From NCBI RefSeq assembly GCF_012273215.1, contig NZ_CP050965.1, positions 1,348,541-1,412,540 of the forward strand: 64,000 nucleotides of DNA, in the 5' to 3' direction. The position numbers and the translations under genes are program-made. Positions 38,825-47,869 of this stretch are shown one piece after another; position 1 is the stretch's first letter, and every line of letters begins with the position of its first letter. The notes beneath the pieces were generated by a model that saw only the letters and a list, made by a program, of their open reading frames with translations, did no database searches and was not told the DNA's origin. The stretch comes from Gemella haemolysans (GTDB lineage: Bacteria; Bacillota; Bacilli; Staphylococcales; Gemellaceae).

Positions 38825-38998
38825 GGGAGTGACTCAAAAATCGTGATTTCGTAGAAATCGATTTTGTCGAGTCACCCCCGCACAGTTTATTAGATATCTA
38901 AAGAGCTTTTACAAGGCGAATTTAGATATCAATAAACCACTGCGTCTATATATTCTCATATGAACTTTGTTAAATTTTAAGACTTTTGAGTCAACCTC
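38825..38998. repeat. Palindromic intergenic element, full-length copy 2 (MITE-like)
   Basis: Nearly the same sequence as 18934-19102, inverted. Outer ends GTGACTCAAAA (left) and TTTTGAGTCAAC (right) are inverted repeats of each other over about 20 bases with mismatches. The interior includes TTTATTAGATATC...GATATCAATAAA and the AGTCACC/GGTGACT-like hairpin. The right end touches the stop of the MazG-like gene, so it may serve as its terminator. Confidence 0.8.
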
Positions 38999-39000
38999 TT

Positions 39001-39282
39001 TTATTTTTCTGGATAACGTCTTGCGACATCAACTAACTTATCTTTTATAATCTTTTTAGGGTCTTCATTAAGATGATAACACATTGCTAGAGCATAGATT
39101 AACACATCTGCTAGCTCATCTTTTATCTCTTGTATATTATCTCCCTCTTCACTCCATTGAAAATGCTCTAATAGTTCTGCCGCTTCTATCGATATACTTT
39201 TAGAAAATCTTTCTAAAGTATCGTACTCTCCCCAACCTCTTTTTTCTTGAAACTCAGTTATTATAGTTTTTAATTCTTCCAT
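39001..39282 (-). CDS. MazG-like nucleotide pyrophosphohydrolase
   Basis: Protein of 93 residues with the all-alpha NTP-PPase motif EAAELLEHFQW...ELADVLIYALAM (Glu and Asp ligands for Mg). Similar small enzymes (RS21-C6/iMazG) hydrolyse dCTP or abnormal nucleotides. AAAGGT precedes the start. It is the last gene after rnmV-rsmA and 10 bases from rsmA. Confidence 0.85.
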   Translation of the reverse strand: MEELKTIITEFQEKRGWGEYDTLERFSKSISIEAAELLEHFQWSEEGDNIQEIKDELADVLIYALAMCYHLNEDPKKIIKDKLVDVARRYPEK

Positions 39283-39292
39283 CTTTTTACCT

Positions 39293-40153
39293 TTAAATTA
39301 AGCTGTTGTTTGTTAAATTATTATATAAATTGTAAAATTCCGCTAAACTTAGAGTTTCACTTCGTCTTCCAGGTTCAATATCACTGTCTACACAAGCATT
39401 TTGCAGATCTTGTTTCTTATCTTTACCATAACTTGAAATTAAATTATTAAGCAAAGTTTTTCTACGTTGTACAAAACATGAGCGCACGAATTTAAAGAAT
39501 TTGGCATCAGTTTCAAATTCGCGAGTTTCTTTTGTCATGATTTTTACAACAGCACTCTCAACATTCGGTGCAGGTACAAATACTTTTTTCGGTACAGTAA
39601 ATAAATACTCAACATCTGTATAGTAATTTAATAAAATTGTTAATGAGTTATAATCTTTTGTTCCTACCTTAGCATTTAATCTATTAGCAACTTCTTTTTG
39701 CATCATAACTACATAACCATCAATTTTCTCAGTGTTCTCAATTAAATGAGTTAAAATCGGTGTAGTAATGTAATAAGGTAAGTTAGCTACTACCATAATT
39801 TTTTCACAATCTGACATCTTCTCAGCAATTATTTTATCAACATCGACTTTTAAGATATCGTTATTGATAATCTCAACATTAGAATAATCAGCAAGTGTCT
39901 CAGATAAAATTGGTAAAAGTCTACCATCAATTTCAAACGAAATTACTTTTTTAGCTTTTTTAGCTAATGCTTCTGTAAGAGAACCTATCCCAGGCCCTAT
40001 TTCTATTACTCCTATATTTTCATTTACTCCTGCTCCATCAACGATTCTATTTAAAATATTCGCATCTATCAAGAAGTTTTGTCCTAAACTCTTCTTAAAT
40101 GTAAATCCGTGTTTTTTTAGTATTTCAAAAGTGTTCTTAGGTGTTCCTATCAT
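39293..40153 (-). CDS. rsmA: 16S rRNA dimethyladenosine transferase
   Basis: Protein of 286 residues with the start KKSLGQNFLID, SAM motif IEIGPGIGSLTEAL and the catalytic NLPYYITTPIL. Dimethylates two adenosines near the 3' end of 16S rRNA (KsgA). Its ATG overlaps the rnmV stop (TAATG). The rnmV-rsmA pairing is standard in Firmicutes. Confidence 0.97.
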   Translation of the reverse strand: MIGTPKNTFEILKKHGFTFKKSLGQNFLIDANILNRIVDGAGVNENIGVIEIGPGIGSLTEALAKKAKKVISFEIDGRLLPILSETLADYSNVEIINNDILKVDVDKIIAEKMSDCEKIMVVANLPYYITTPILTHLIENTEKIDGYVVMMQKEVANRLNAKVGTKDYNSLTILLNYYTDVEYLFTVPKKVFVPAPNVESAVVKIMTKETREFETDAKFFKFVRSCFVQRRKTLLNNLISSYGKDKKQDLQNACVDSDIEPGRRSETLSLAEFYNLYNNLTNNSLI

Positions 40154-40704
40154 TATTTCAATCCTTTACTTATTTTTTCCATCTCATCTAATAAACGTTC
40201 TTTAGAAATATTATACATATTAAGTTTATTTAGTAGTTGTTTTGCATTAGTATATCCTATATTTAATCTTTCACAAAGTTCTTCTCTTAGGACTTTTGAC
40301 GTAGTTCCTCCTACTAAACCTAACTCTATCAATATTTCATTACTTATATCATTTTTCACCTCATCCATCGGTGTATAATAATTTTTTATAGCCGCTATAA
40401 TATCTTCTTTGCTCGCAGCTTCTATTCCAATTTTCCCTTTACTATCAACGGCCTTTTTATTTGATATATATGCATGTTTTGCCGTAGGGATATTTTTTTC
40501 TATTATACTTCTAATTCTTTTCCCCGCATAATCAGGATCTGTTAGAACTATTAATCCTCTTGTTTTTTCTAAAAAGATTAATCGTTCTATTTTTTTCTTA
40601 GTAAGAGCAGAGCCATTAGTTTCAAATGTATCGCAATCTATTGCTTCTTTAACCCTATTGGTATCATCTCTTCCTTCTACTACTATTATTTCTTTGATTT
40701 TCAT
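40153..40704 (-). CDS. rnmV: Ribonuclease M5 (5S rRNA maturation)
   Basis: Protein of 183 residues from ATG 40704 (AAAGGAT upstream; an earlier ATG at 40728 lacks a site). Toprim domain with the Glu in VVEGRDD and DxD in TDPDYAGKRIR, C-terminal domain of the M5 type (LGLVGGTTSKVLREEL). Cleaves 5S rRNA precursor with ribosomal protein L18. Confidence 0.95.
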   Translation of the reverse strand: MKIKEIIVVEGRDDTNRVKEAIDCDTFETNGSALTKKKIERLIFLEKTRGLIVLTDPDYAGKRIRSIIEKNIPTAKHAYISNKKAVDSKGKIGIEAASKEDIIAAIKNYYTPMDEVKNDISNEILIELGLVGGTTSKVLREELCERLNIGYTNAKQLLNKLNMYNISKERLLDEMEKISKGLK

Positions 40705-40766
40705 TTTATTATCCTTTAAAAAATTCATCAGTCTATTATAACATATTTAGACAAATTTTGCTCATG

Positions 40767-41099
40767 CTAGTATGAATATTTCAAATAGTTGTATAGTTCA
40801 TGCGTAATTTCATGGTGAACTTTATACTTATAACCTCCGCAAAGAAATTTCTTTTTTAATTCAAACTTCTCTTTAAGCTTAATTTTTTCTCGTGCTTTTC
40901 CTTTTTTACACACTAGTATTTCCCAATGTTTTTCAAACTTAACTAAGTAGCAATCGTAAGTCCTATCTTTTCCATATTCTCCCCAAAAATATAGGAATCC
41001 AACAAATTCAAATAGTATATGCCACCATTTTACTGTTTTTCTTCTTTCCAACAAATAAACTTTCTCACTCTTAATAAGATAATTATATAATTCTTCCAT
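40767..41099 (-). CDS. Basic protein of unknown function
   Basis: Protein of 110 residues from ATG 41099 (AGAGGTGGG upstream; a GTG at 41108 is less likely). Rich in Lys, Trp and Tyr (KTVKWWHILFEFVGFLYFW; many EKIKLKEKF repeats), with C-terminal HHEITHELYNYL. No transmembrane segment is certain; the aromatic stretch 26-41 could insert in a membrane. No family recognised. Confidence 0.6.
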   Translation of the reverse strand: MEELYNYLIKSEKVYLLERRKTVKWWHILFEFVGFLYFWGEYGKDRTYDCYLVKFEKHWEILVCKKGKAREKIKLKEKFELKKKFLCGGYKYKVHHEITHELYNYLKYSY

Positions 41100-41131
41100 A
41101 ACTCCCACCTCTTTATACTAATTATAACATA

Positions 41132-41166
41132 AAAAAATCCTTTGCAGAAAATACTGCAAAGGAAAG
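41132..41166 (-). terminator. Terminator of the mutM-yitT transcript
   Basis: Perfect 9-bp stem CCTTTGCAG (41139-41147)/CTGCAAAGG (41154-41162) with a T7 run on the minus strand, 5 bases after the YitT stop. Confidence 0.92.
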
Positions 41167-41170
41167 TTTA

Positions 41171-42019
41171 TTAATGTATATCTTTTTTCTTAAAGTTAGC
41201 TCCACTTACTTCACTAACTGTTCCAATCGATAGAAAGGCATTCTTATCATTTCTAAATACAATTTTTTTCAGTTTTGATTCTTCAATACGAGTGATTACA
41301 CAAAAGATAATTTTTGTTTCTTGTCCTGAATAACCGCCTTCTCCGTGTAATAAAGTCACTCCACGACCAAGTCTATCTTGAATTTCTTGACTTATTACTT
41401 GGTAATTACTTGTAATAACCATAACCGATTTAGAGTCATTTAGCCCCTCAATAACGATATCCATAACTTTAGATGCGATGAAATAACTTATCATAGAATA
41501 TAATGCAGCTTCCCATGTGAAAACAAATCCAGATGCAATAAAGATAACAACATTTATTCCAAGAACCATCTCACCTACAGAAATTGGTAACTTTTTAGTA
41601 GCATAGATTGAGAACATCTCACTACCATCTAATGTACCACCATTTCTAATAACTAGCCCTACTCCAATTCCAAGTATAATCCCTCCGAATATACAGGCTA
41701 AAAATGGATCTGTAACTAGTGGTGGAATGCTATGGAAGTATGATGTAGCTACAGAAAGAATAACAATACCAAAAATAGATGCTATCGAAAATCCTTTACC
41801 TATCTGTTTATATCCTAAATATAAGAATGGAATATTTAAAAGAAAGATAAATAATCCAAGTGGTAATCCTAAATAATGGCGGGCAATAATAGATACCCCA
41901 ATCACTCCTCCATCTAGGATATTATTAGGAATTAAGAAAAATTCTAATCCTGCTGCAAAGATCAACGATCCTATAACTATACTAATATATTTCTTTAAAA
42001 ATTCTAATCTACTATCCAT
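41171..42019 (-). CDS. YitT-family membrane protein with DUF2179 domain
   Basis: Protein of 282 residues. Five or six membrane helices in the first 200 residues (IPNNILDGGVIGVSI, GGTLDGSEMFSIY are family marks), then a cytoplasmic DUF2179 domain (GRGVTLLHGEGGYSGQETKII). AAGGAG precedes the start. Widespread in Firmicutes; the function is not established. It lies 12 bases after mutM, so cotranscribed. Confidence 0.88.
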   Translation of the reverse strand: MDSRLEFLKKYISIVIGSLIFAAGLEFFLIPNNILDGGVIGVSIIARHYLGLPLGLFIFLLNIPFLYLGYKQIGKGFSIASIFGIVILSVATSYFHSIPPLVTDPFLACIFGGIILGIGVGLVIRNGGTLDGSEMFSIYATKKLPISVGEMVLGINVVIFIASGFVFTWEAALYSMISYFIASKVMDIVIEGLNDSKSVMVITSNYQVISQEIQDRLGRGVTLLHGEGGYSGQETKIIFCVITRIEESKLKKIVFRNDKNAFLSIGTVSEVSGANFKKKDIH

Positions 42020-42031
42020 TGAATCTCCTTT

Positions 42032-42892
42032 TTATTTTATTTTTTGACAAATAGGACAAAAATGACTAGAACGACCTTTTATTGTAACATTTTCAACATC
42101 ATGACCTAATGGACAAACCTTCTTACCATAAATTTGGTGGAAATTCTGCATATTCCCTTCCCCACCATCTGTATGTACATAGTCTGAAATTGTAGACCCC
42201 CCCTCTTTTATCGCTAATTCTAAAATATCAACTAACTCTTTAAATAGACTTTCTTTTTTCTTTTTAGAAAGTTCACTCGCCTTAGTTAAAGGGTGTATTT
42301 TTTGACGATACAATACTTCACAATCATAAATATTACCACATCCGCAAAATACATTCCCTTCAAGAAGCAATGCTTTAATAGATTGATCTTTATATTTATT
42401 CTCATCTAATTTATCTAGAAAATACTTTTTAGCTTTTTTATCAAACGGTTCTGGAGCCAGATTAACAAAAGGTTTAAATTTCGTTACATCTTCTATGTAT
42501 CTAAGTTCACCAAATCTTCTAATATCACTGTAGATTAATTTTTCACCAGTCGATAATTCGAAAATCACATGTTGATGTTTGAAATAGTTTTTATTAGTAA
42601 TTTCTGATATGTCTTTTACTAAAAAAAATGCTCCTGTCATTCCAAAATGTGTGATAATATATCCTTCATTTAATGTAAAATATAAATATTTCCCTCTTCT
42701 AGATAATTTCTCTATAGTTTTACCTTTTACATTTTCTGAAAAATAATTTATATCCTGCTTCACTATCGCCATTTTATTCAATTTATGACTTTCTGTTACA
42801 ACATTTGAATATTTCATATCTAGAATTTGCTTATTTATTACCACTTCTTCAAGTCCAAATTTTATATTCTCTACCTCAGGTAATTCTGGCAT
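42032..42892 (-). CDS. mutM: Formamidopyrimidine-DNA glycosylase with altered zinc finger
   Basis: Protein of 286 residues starting MPELPEVENI, with the catalytic Pro and Glu. The H2TH region (KALLLEGNVFCGCGNIYDCEVL) is present. It excises oxidised purines such as 8-oxoguanine. The C-terminal zinc finger normally reads C-x2-C...C-x2-C; here the first half is VCPLGHDV, with one Cys codon missing, and the second half FCPICQ is normal. The His could act as substitute ligand. Good start context is not obvious beyond AGGAGTATATT. Confidence 0.92.
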   Translation of the reverse strand: MPELPEVENIKFGLEEVVINKQILDMKYSNVVTESHKLNKMAIVKQDINYFSENVKGKTIEKLSRRGKYLYFTLNEGYIITHFGMTGAFFLVKDISEITNKNYFKHQHVIFELSTGEKLIYSDIRRFGELRYIEDVTKFKPFVNLAPEPFDKKAKKYFLDKLDENKYKDQSIKALLLEGNVFCGCGNIYDCEVLYRQKIHPLTKASELSKKKKESLFKELVDILELAIKEGGSTISDYVHTDGGEGNMQNFHQIYGKKVCPLGHDVENVTIKGRSSHFCPICQKIK

Positions 42893-43017
42893 AATATACT
42901 CCTATTTTTATACTTACATTTTTATTTTAATATAAATATTTGAAAATATCAAAAATTTCCCACTTTTATTTTTCTAATTTTCAATATTTATCCCCAATTT
43001 TCACCTTTATTATGGCA

Positions 43018-43041
43018 ACAAATTGAAATTTGTAGTATAAT
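43018..43041 (+). promoter_or_regulatory. LCP gene promoter with palindrome
   Basis: ACAAATTGAAATTTGT, a 7-bp inverted repeat with 2-base centre at 43018-43033, just before TATAAT (43036-43041). A TGGCAA lies 17 bases upstream as a possible -35. The palindrome could be a repressor site. Confidence 0.4.
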
Positions 43042-43076
43042 AAAAAAGTTATAATGTATAGAAGGGATTATATTAA

Positions 43077-44420
43077 ATGAAAGAAAGAATATCTAGAAGA
43101 GATAGAATCAGTTCTGGATCAAGAAATGATAAACGTTCTCCTAAAAAAAGAAGTTTAAAAAAAATAATATTTACAGTTCTAGCATTGCTGTTCTTAGGAA
43201 CAGGAGCTTTTGCAGCATACACGTTCTTCAACTTCTATAATTCAACTCAAAAAGGATACAAAAAAGTTGATTACTTAAAAGAAGTTGATCCTAACTTTAA
43301 GAAATTTTCAGTATTAATTTTAGGAATAGATATGAACGATGATCGTAAGGCTCAAGGTCAAACACGAGCAGACAGTCGAACAGACTCTATGATTTTAGCA
43401 ACTGTTAACAAAGATAAAAAACGTATGGACATGGTTAGTATTCCTCGTGACTCACTTGCTTTAATGCGTGAAAAAAATGACGAGAATAATGATAGTGCAT
43501 ACTTCTATGATAAGATTACTCATGCTCATGCTTATAATGATGTAAAAGGAACAACAAACGCAGTAGAAAACTTATTAAATACACCTATCAACTTCTACGT
43601 ATTAATAAACTTCAAAGCTTTTGAACAAACAGTCGATGCCTTTGGTGGAATTGATTTATACGTACCATTCGATATGGATGAACAAAACGCCAATGGTGAA
43701 GAAAACACTGTTAAATTGAAAAAAGGATGGCACACTCTAAACGGTGAACAAGCTCTTGCCTTTGCTCGTAGTAGATATTACGATAGTGATATCGAACGTG
43801 GTCAACGTCAGCTTCAAGCTATTCACGCTCTTATCGATAAAGCAAAAAGCTTAAATGCTTTAACTAAAATCAATGATGTAATTAATATCGCAGGTGATAA
43901 TGTAGAACATAACCTATCAACGACAGAAATCTCTTCAGCGATAAAAATGTTCTTTAATGATGATATTCAAATCGTTTCACACAGAATCGATGGATATGAT
44001 GTAATGTATAACGGTGTATATTACTACTATCCTCGTCCACTATCTCTATTATACGCATCATCTGCACTGAGAGATAATTTAGATTTACCATTACCAAAAG
44101 CGAAAGACTTACTAAACATTTACTATCAAGGTCATATAAGTATAGGATTAAAAGAATATAGAATAAATGATTTATTACCAAAAACTATATATCCTCAAGT
44201 TGGACTTACAATAATGTCACCAGAAGACTTACTGGCAAATCTTCCTGAAAGACTTACTAAAAAAGATTTAAAAAATGATATTACCGTAAGCAATGAAAAC
44301 AGACCTGATGAAAATGGTAATACTGAAAACAATGCTAACAATAGCAATGAACAGCAAAATACTACAACTGGTGTCGGTACAACAAATGCTAATCAAAATA
44401 CCGGAGTAAATAATAATTAA
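43077..44420 (+). CDS. LytR-CpsA-Psr (LCP) family cell wall ligase
   Basis: Protein of 447 residues: basic cytoplasmic N-terminus, one membrane helix (about 29-50), and an extracellular LCP domain (about 75-250) with LILGIDMNDD, SRTDSMILATVN, DMVSIPRDSL and the Arg pair in FARSRYYDSDIERGQRQ. LCP proteins attach wall teichoic acid or capsule polymers to peptidoglycan. The C-terminus (about 400-447) is Asn/Thr-rich linker. AAGGGATT precedes the ATG. Confidence 0.93.
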   Translation: MKERISRRDRISSGSRNDKRSPKKRSLKKIIFTVLALLFLGTGAFAAYTFFNFYNSTQKGYKKVDYLKEVDPNFKKFSVLILGIDMNDDRKAQGQTRADSRTDSMILATVNKDKKRMDMVSIPRDSLALMREKNDENNDSAYFYDKITHAHAYNDVKGTTNAVENLLNTPINFYVLINFKAFEQTVDAFGGIDLYVPFDMDEQNANGEENTVKLKKGWHTLNGEQALAFARSRYYDSDIERGQRQLQAIHALIDKAKSLNALTKINDVINIAGDNVEHNLSTTEISSAIKMFFNDDIQIVSHRIDGYDVMYNGVYYYYPRPLSLLYASSALRDNLDLPLPKAKDLLNIYYQGHISIGLKEYRINDLLPKTIYPQVGLTIMSPEDLLANLPERLTKKDLKNDITVSNENRPDENGNTENNANNSNEQQNTTTGVGTTNANQNTGVNNN

Positions 44421-44424
44421 GAAT

Positions 44425-44466
44425 AAATAATATCCCATCAAAACTAATTTTGATGGGATATTATTT
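44425..44466. terminator. Bidirectional terminator between LCP and DUF4097 genes
   Basis: Nineteen-base perfect inverted repeat (44425-44443 and 44448-44466, core ATATCCCATCAAAA) with a 4-base loop, overlapping the stop of the minus-strand gene by two bases. Confidence 0.9.
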
Positions 44467-45406
44467 ATTTATTTGAAAATTTTACATTTACAGTTCCAGT
44501 AGAAGAAGATGTAAACAGCGTTTTCTTTTTATTAGAACCATTTGTGAAATTAGATTCATTATCGTTTAATTCAGCAAGAATATTACCAGTTGAAGATTTT
44601 AGAGAAATAGAGTTATTTGCTGTAAGATTGAATAATGAAATATCCCCTGTATTGGTTTCTAAATTAATATTATCTGTTGATTCATTAGGTAAATTATTTA
44701 ATGTTATATTTCCAAGTTTATTAGATATATTGATATTTTTTATAGTTGATGATGATAAATCAATATCTCCAGTATTATTATCAATATTTAGATTGCTAAT
44801 ACCGCTAATATTATTTAGTTTTATGTTTCCAGTAGCAGTCTTTATTTTTAGAGAATTATTTTTACTATTTAAGTTATCTATATTTAAATTTCCAGTTGCT
44901 AAATTAATATCAGCATCTAAAGCTGAAATATTAGTTATATATACATCACCTAGTTTACTATTAATTATAAGAGATTTAATATCTAGATTCTTGATAAAAT
45001 AATCTCCTATTTTATTAACTGAATTGATATCGATATTAGAAGATTTAGGTATTTTTATAATAAGTTTTCTTTTTTCAGTAAAGAAATTAAAATTAATACT
45101 CACAATATTTTCATTTTCTTTTATAGATAACTTATTTCCTGTGTGCTCTATATTAACTTTACGTTCTAGAGCAGTATAGTATTCTATTTCTATATTTTTA
45201 GAAGCAGTATTCTCTTCTATTGTTACATCGGAATCAATGATATCTATATCTAAGTTTTTAACATCATTAACTGAGACAGTATAATTCTTTTTCTCAGAAT
45301 TAGAAGAAAATCTAGGTATATTACCATTATTTAAGTATGTTGCAAAACCTATTAGTATGAAACCAGTAATTATCAGGCTAAAGGCGATTTTAATAAATTT
45401 ATTCAT
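44465..45406 (-). CDS. DUF4097-family beta-helix-like protein, membrane-anchored
   Basis: Protein of 313 residues. N-terminal membrane helix (about 5-25), then repeated short beta segments such as KLGDVYITN, ATGNLNIDN, NTGDIDLSS and SSTGNILAEL, the TGxI/L pattern of DUF4097 putative adhesin domains. Overlaps the HAAS-domain gene by 8 bases. Such PadR-HAAS-DUF4097 sets respond to membrane stress in some Firmicutes; here that role is inferred from layout. Confidence 0.85.
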   Translation of the reverse strand: MNKFIKIAFSLIITGFILIGFATYLNNGNIPRFSSNSEKKNYTVSVNDVKNLDIDIIDSDVTIEENTASKNIEIEYYTALERKVNIEHTGNKLSIKENENIVSINFNFFTEKRKLIIKIPKSSNIDINSVNKIGDYFIKNLDIKSLIINSKLGDVYITNISALDADINLATGNLNIDNLNSKNNSLKIKTATGNIKLNNISGISNLNIDNNTGDIDLSSSTIKNINISNKLGNITLNNLPNESTDNINLETNTGDISLFNLTANNSISLKSSTGNILAELNDNESNFTNGSNKKKTLFTSSSTGTVNVKFSNK

Positions 45407-46007
45407 TGATATACACCTCTTTTTTGAAAACTTTCACAAACATTTTTTTGAAACTCCAACCATTTTTCCTTACTTTTTTTAATGATTTTAATAAATAATA
45501 AATTCCTATTAAACCAATTCCTGTAATAATAAAACCAAAGCCTAAAGTATCTAAACAATAAGCTATGTTCTTTTCATATATAAGGTAGAAGGGTGCTTTA
45601 AATATAAGAGCAATCCCCCCAACGAAAAATGAAATTACAGCAAGTACCAAACTGAATATTAAAGACACAAAAGCTATAAAAAAGCTAGCTACTAAAGAAA
45701 AAATAGTAATCCAAATAGGGAAAAGTAGTATAGCAATAATTATATTAGCTGCTGAGGGTGTTTTTTGTGGTATAAATCTCCATACTAATTTTTTCTGTCT
45801 TTTTTTTATATTATGTTCATCTAAAATTTGGCCAACAATATCGTCTATATTACCTAATTGCGATACAGCTTGTTCTTCGCTTAATCCTTCATCAACACGA
45901 TCGTCAATCATTTCTTTGAAAAAATTAAGAGTCTTATATACTTCTTCCGAAGATAAATATATTCTTAATTCATTTTCCAAAAGAGTACAAAACTGTTTTT
46001 TATTCAT
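45399..46007 (-). CDS. HAAS-domain (DUF1700) membrane protein
   Basis: Protein of 202 residues from ATG 46007 (GGAG 9 bases upstream; ATG 46016 would sit directly on it). N-terminal HAAS domain (FCTLLENELRIYL, EEQAVSQLGNIDDIVGQIL), then three or four membrane helices (about 88-170) and a basic tail. HAAS domains usually bind or partner PadR-type regulators. Middle gene of the operon. Confidence 0.85.
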   Translation of the reverse strand: MNKKQFCTLLENELRIYLSSEEVYKTLNFFKEMIDDRVDEGLSEEQAVSQLGNIDDIVGQILDEHNIKKRQKKLVWRFIPQKTPSAANIIIAILLFPIWITIFSLVASFFIAFVSLIFSLVLAVISFFVGGIALIFKAPFYLIYEKNIAYCLDTLGFGFIITGIGLIGIYYLLKSLKKVRKNGWSFKKMFVKVFKKEVYINE

Positions 46008-46317
46008 GTTGTTCATCTCCTAAAATATATTTATGTGCATTACTAATCACTTGCCAGTCAATAAGAAATTCTTGAATTTTGTTAAGACCAATATCTGTGA
46101 TTTTATAATATTTTCTTAGTCTACTATTGTGTTCTACAGAATAAGAAGTAACACAATTATTCGCTTCTAAACGTTTTAAGATAGGATATAATGTTGATTC
46201 TGATATTGGAATTACATCTGATACATCTTTTATAATTTTATAACCATATGATTCGGAATTACGTAAAGTAGCGAGGACACAGATTTCCAATAATCCTCTT
46301 TTTAATTGAGATTCCAT
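46000..46317 (-). CDS. PadR-family transcriptional regulator
   Basis: Protein of 105 residues starting MESQLKRGLLEICVLATL. Winged helix with SYGYKIIKDVSDVIPISESTLYPILKRLE, the classical PadR core. ATG 46317 has GGAGATA upstream; an earlier start at 46335 includes the ribosome site itself. It probably represses its own operon through the palindrome in the promoter. Confidence 0.93.
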   Translation of the reverse strand: MESQLKRGLLEICVLATLRNSESYGYKIIKDVSDVIPISESTLYPILKRLEANNCVTSYSVEHNSRLRKYYKITDIGLNKIQEFLIDWQVISNAHKYILGDEQHE

Positions 46318-46338
46318 ACAAATATCTCCTTTCATATT

Positions 46339-46369
46339 ATACTATACATTACATAGTATAATCTGTCAA
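46339..46369 (-). promoter_or_regulatory. PadR operon promoter and operator
   Basis: TTGACA (46369-46364), 17 bases, TATAGT (46346-46341). An imperfect palindrome (ATACTATACAT/TACATAGTAT arms, 46339-46359) covers the -10 and most of the spacer, where PadR autorepression sites normally lie. Confidence 0.75.
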
Positions 46370-46471
46370 GTAGTATAATGAGAAATACATTCTAATTATT
46401 GACATTTTATTTATAATACATCATAATTAATATAGTAAATTTAGCAAATTATAAATTATAAAGGAGGTACT

Positions 46472-47107
46472 ATGGCGAAAAAATTTATTACAATCAAAGA
46501 AGATTCATACGATGAATTTGTAGAGAAAAAATCTACATTCATTACTCATCTTATAAGAATTAGTAGCGAAGAAGAAGCACGAGAGTTTATTCAAAAAATG
46601 AAGAAAAAACATTATGATGCTACACATGTTTGCTCATGTTATGTAGTTGGTGATAATAACGAAATAACTCGTGCTAATGATGACGGAGAACCTAGTGGAA
46701 CTGCTGGCGCTCCAATGCTAGACGTACTAGTAAAAAACGAAATAAAAAATGTCTGTGCTACAGTTATCAGATACTACGGTGGAACTAAGCTAGGAACTGG
46801 TGGTTTAGTTCGTGCATATGGTGGTGGAGTAATTAACGCGCTAAAAAATGCAACATTAGTAGAAAGAAAAGATGCTTTTGAAGTCAGATTAGAATTAGAC
46901 TATAGTCTAAACGGAAAAATAGAATATGAAATTGGAAAAACTAATTTCATCGTGAACAACTTAGAATACACTGACAAAATCATTTATACAATTTATGTAA
47001 TGCAAGAAGACTACGATAGCTTTGAAAATTGGATTGCTAACCTAACTAACGGTCAATTCAAAATTCTATCTTCAAAAGAAAAACAACTAGAATTTGATAT
47101 TAAATAA
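46472..47107 (+). CDS. YigZ/IMPACT-family protein
   Basis: Protein of 211 residues with the UPF0029 N-terminal domain: KSTFITHLIRI, ATHVCSCYVVG, NDDGEPSGTAGAPML, IRYYGGTKLGTGGLVRAY. C-terminal DUF1949 domain. GGAGG precedes the ATG. Widely conserved; the biochemical role in bacteria is not settled. Confidence 0.93.
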   Translation: MAKKFITIKEDSYDEFVEKKSTFITHLIRISSEEEAREFIQKMKKKHYDATHVCSCYVVGDNNEITRANDDGEPSGTAGAPMLDVLVKNEIKNVCATVIRYYGGTKLGTGGLVRAYGGGVINALKNATLVERKDAFEVRLELDYSLNGKIEYEIGKTNFIVNNLEYTDKIIYTIYVMQEDYDSFENWIANLTNGQFKILSSKEKQLEFDIK

Positions 47108-47109
47108 AA

Positions 47110-47158
47110 CTAAGAAGGAATCAGAAACCATATTAAACAGTCTCTTATTCCTTCTTAG
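47110..47158. terminator. Shared terminator, convergent genes
   Basis: CTAAGAAGGAAT (47110-47121) and its exact complement (47147-47158), ending 1 base before the stop of the minus-strand gene. Confidence 0.8.
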
Positions 47159-47159
47159 C

Positions 47160-47798
47160 TTATTTTTTATTCTTTCTCGAAAATTCTTCTATCCACTCTT
47201 TTAACACAGAGATACCCTTCTCTACTATCTTTTCTTTATTATTGAATGCTAAATCCAAGCCCTCTACTCTTATAACTTTAACTTTGTCTATTCCTAGGAC
47301 GCTAAAAATTCCTCTCACATATTGAACTGCAAAGTCTAGATTAGTATATTGGATATGTTTATCAGATTCTCCCCCACTAGTAATGACAAAGGTTATTTGT
47401 TTATTAGAAGGATCTAATCCTATTAGAGACTCTACCTCACATTTAAAAGTTTCATTTACTATCATTATATTGTCGACATAATCTTTGAATTTTGATACTA
47501 CATTAAAATTGTGAAGCGGCATATAAATAAACACTGCTTCAGCACTTTTCCATTGTTCTAACAGTTCTTTTTGTCTAATTTTATCTTTCTGTTCTCTATC
47601 TGTTAATAGTGCTCCCTCATAATTAAACATAAACTTATCCATCACGGGAATGTGAGTACTCGGATTATATAAATTTATCTTTTCGATATTGTTAAAACCT
47701 TCTTCTATTAATTTTTCTTCACCAATTTTTGCTAAAATATTAGAAATTCTATGCTTTCCATCAAAATCTGGATGACACATAATCTGTAAAATTTTCAT
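47160..47798 (-). CDS. Flavodoxin-fold NAD(P)H:quinone/azo oxidoreductase
   Basis: Protein of 212 residues with the FMN-binding fold of the AzoR/NQO group: MKILQIMCHPDF start, YMPLHNFNVVSKFKDYVDNIM and ITSGGESD. Such enzymes reduce quinones and azo compounds with two electrons. GAGGTG precedes the start. The substrate is not predictable. Confidence 0.85.
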   Translation of the reverse strand: MKILQIMCHPDFDGKHRISNILAKIGEEKLIEEGFNNIEKINLYNPSTHIPVMDKFMFNYEGALLTDREQKDKIRQKELLEQWKSAEAVFIYMPLHNFNVVSKFKDYVDNIMIVNETFKCEVESLIGLDPSNKQITFVITSGGESDKHIQYTNLDFAVQYVRGIFSVLGIDKVKVIRVEGLDLAFNNKEKIVEKGISVLKEWIEEFSRKNKK

Positions 47799-47830
47799 AC
47801 TTCACCTCATAAAATAAAATATTATAAAAA

Positions 47831-47864
47831 ATGACTTCTTATCTAACATCAGATAAGAAGCCAT
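47831..47864 (-). terminator. Terminator of the aspartokinase gene
   Basis: ATGACTTCTTATCT/AGATAAGAAGCCAT (one G:U) with A/T run, 5 bases after the stop. Confidence 0.9.
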
Positions 47865-47869
47865 TTATA

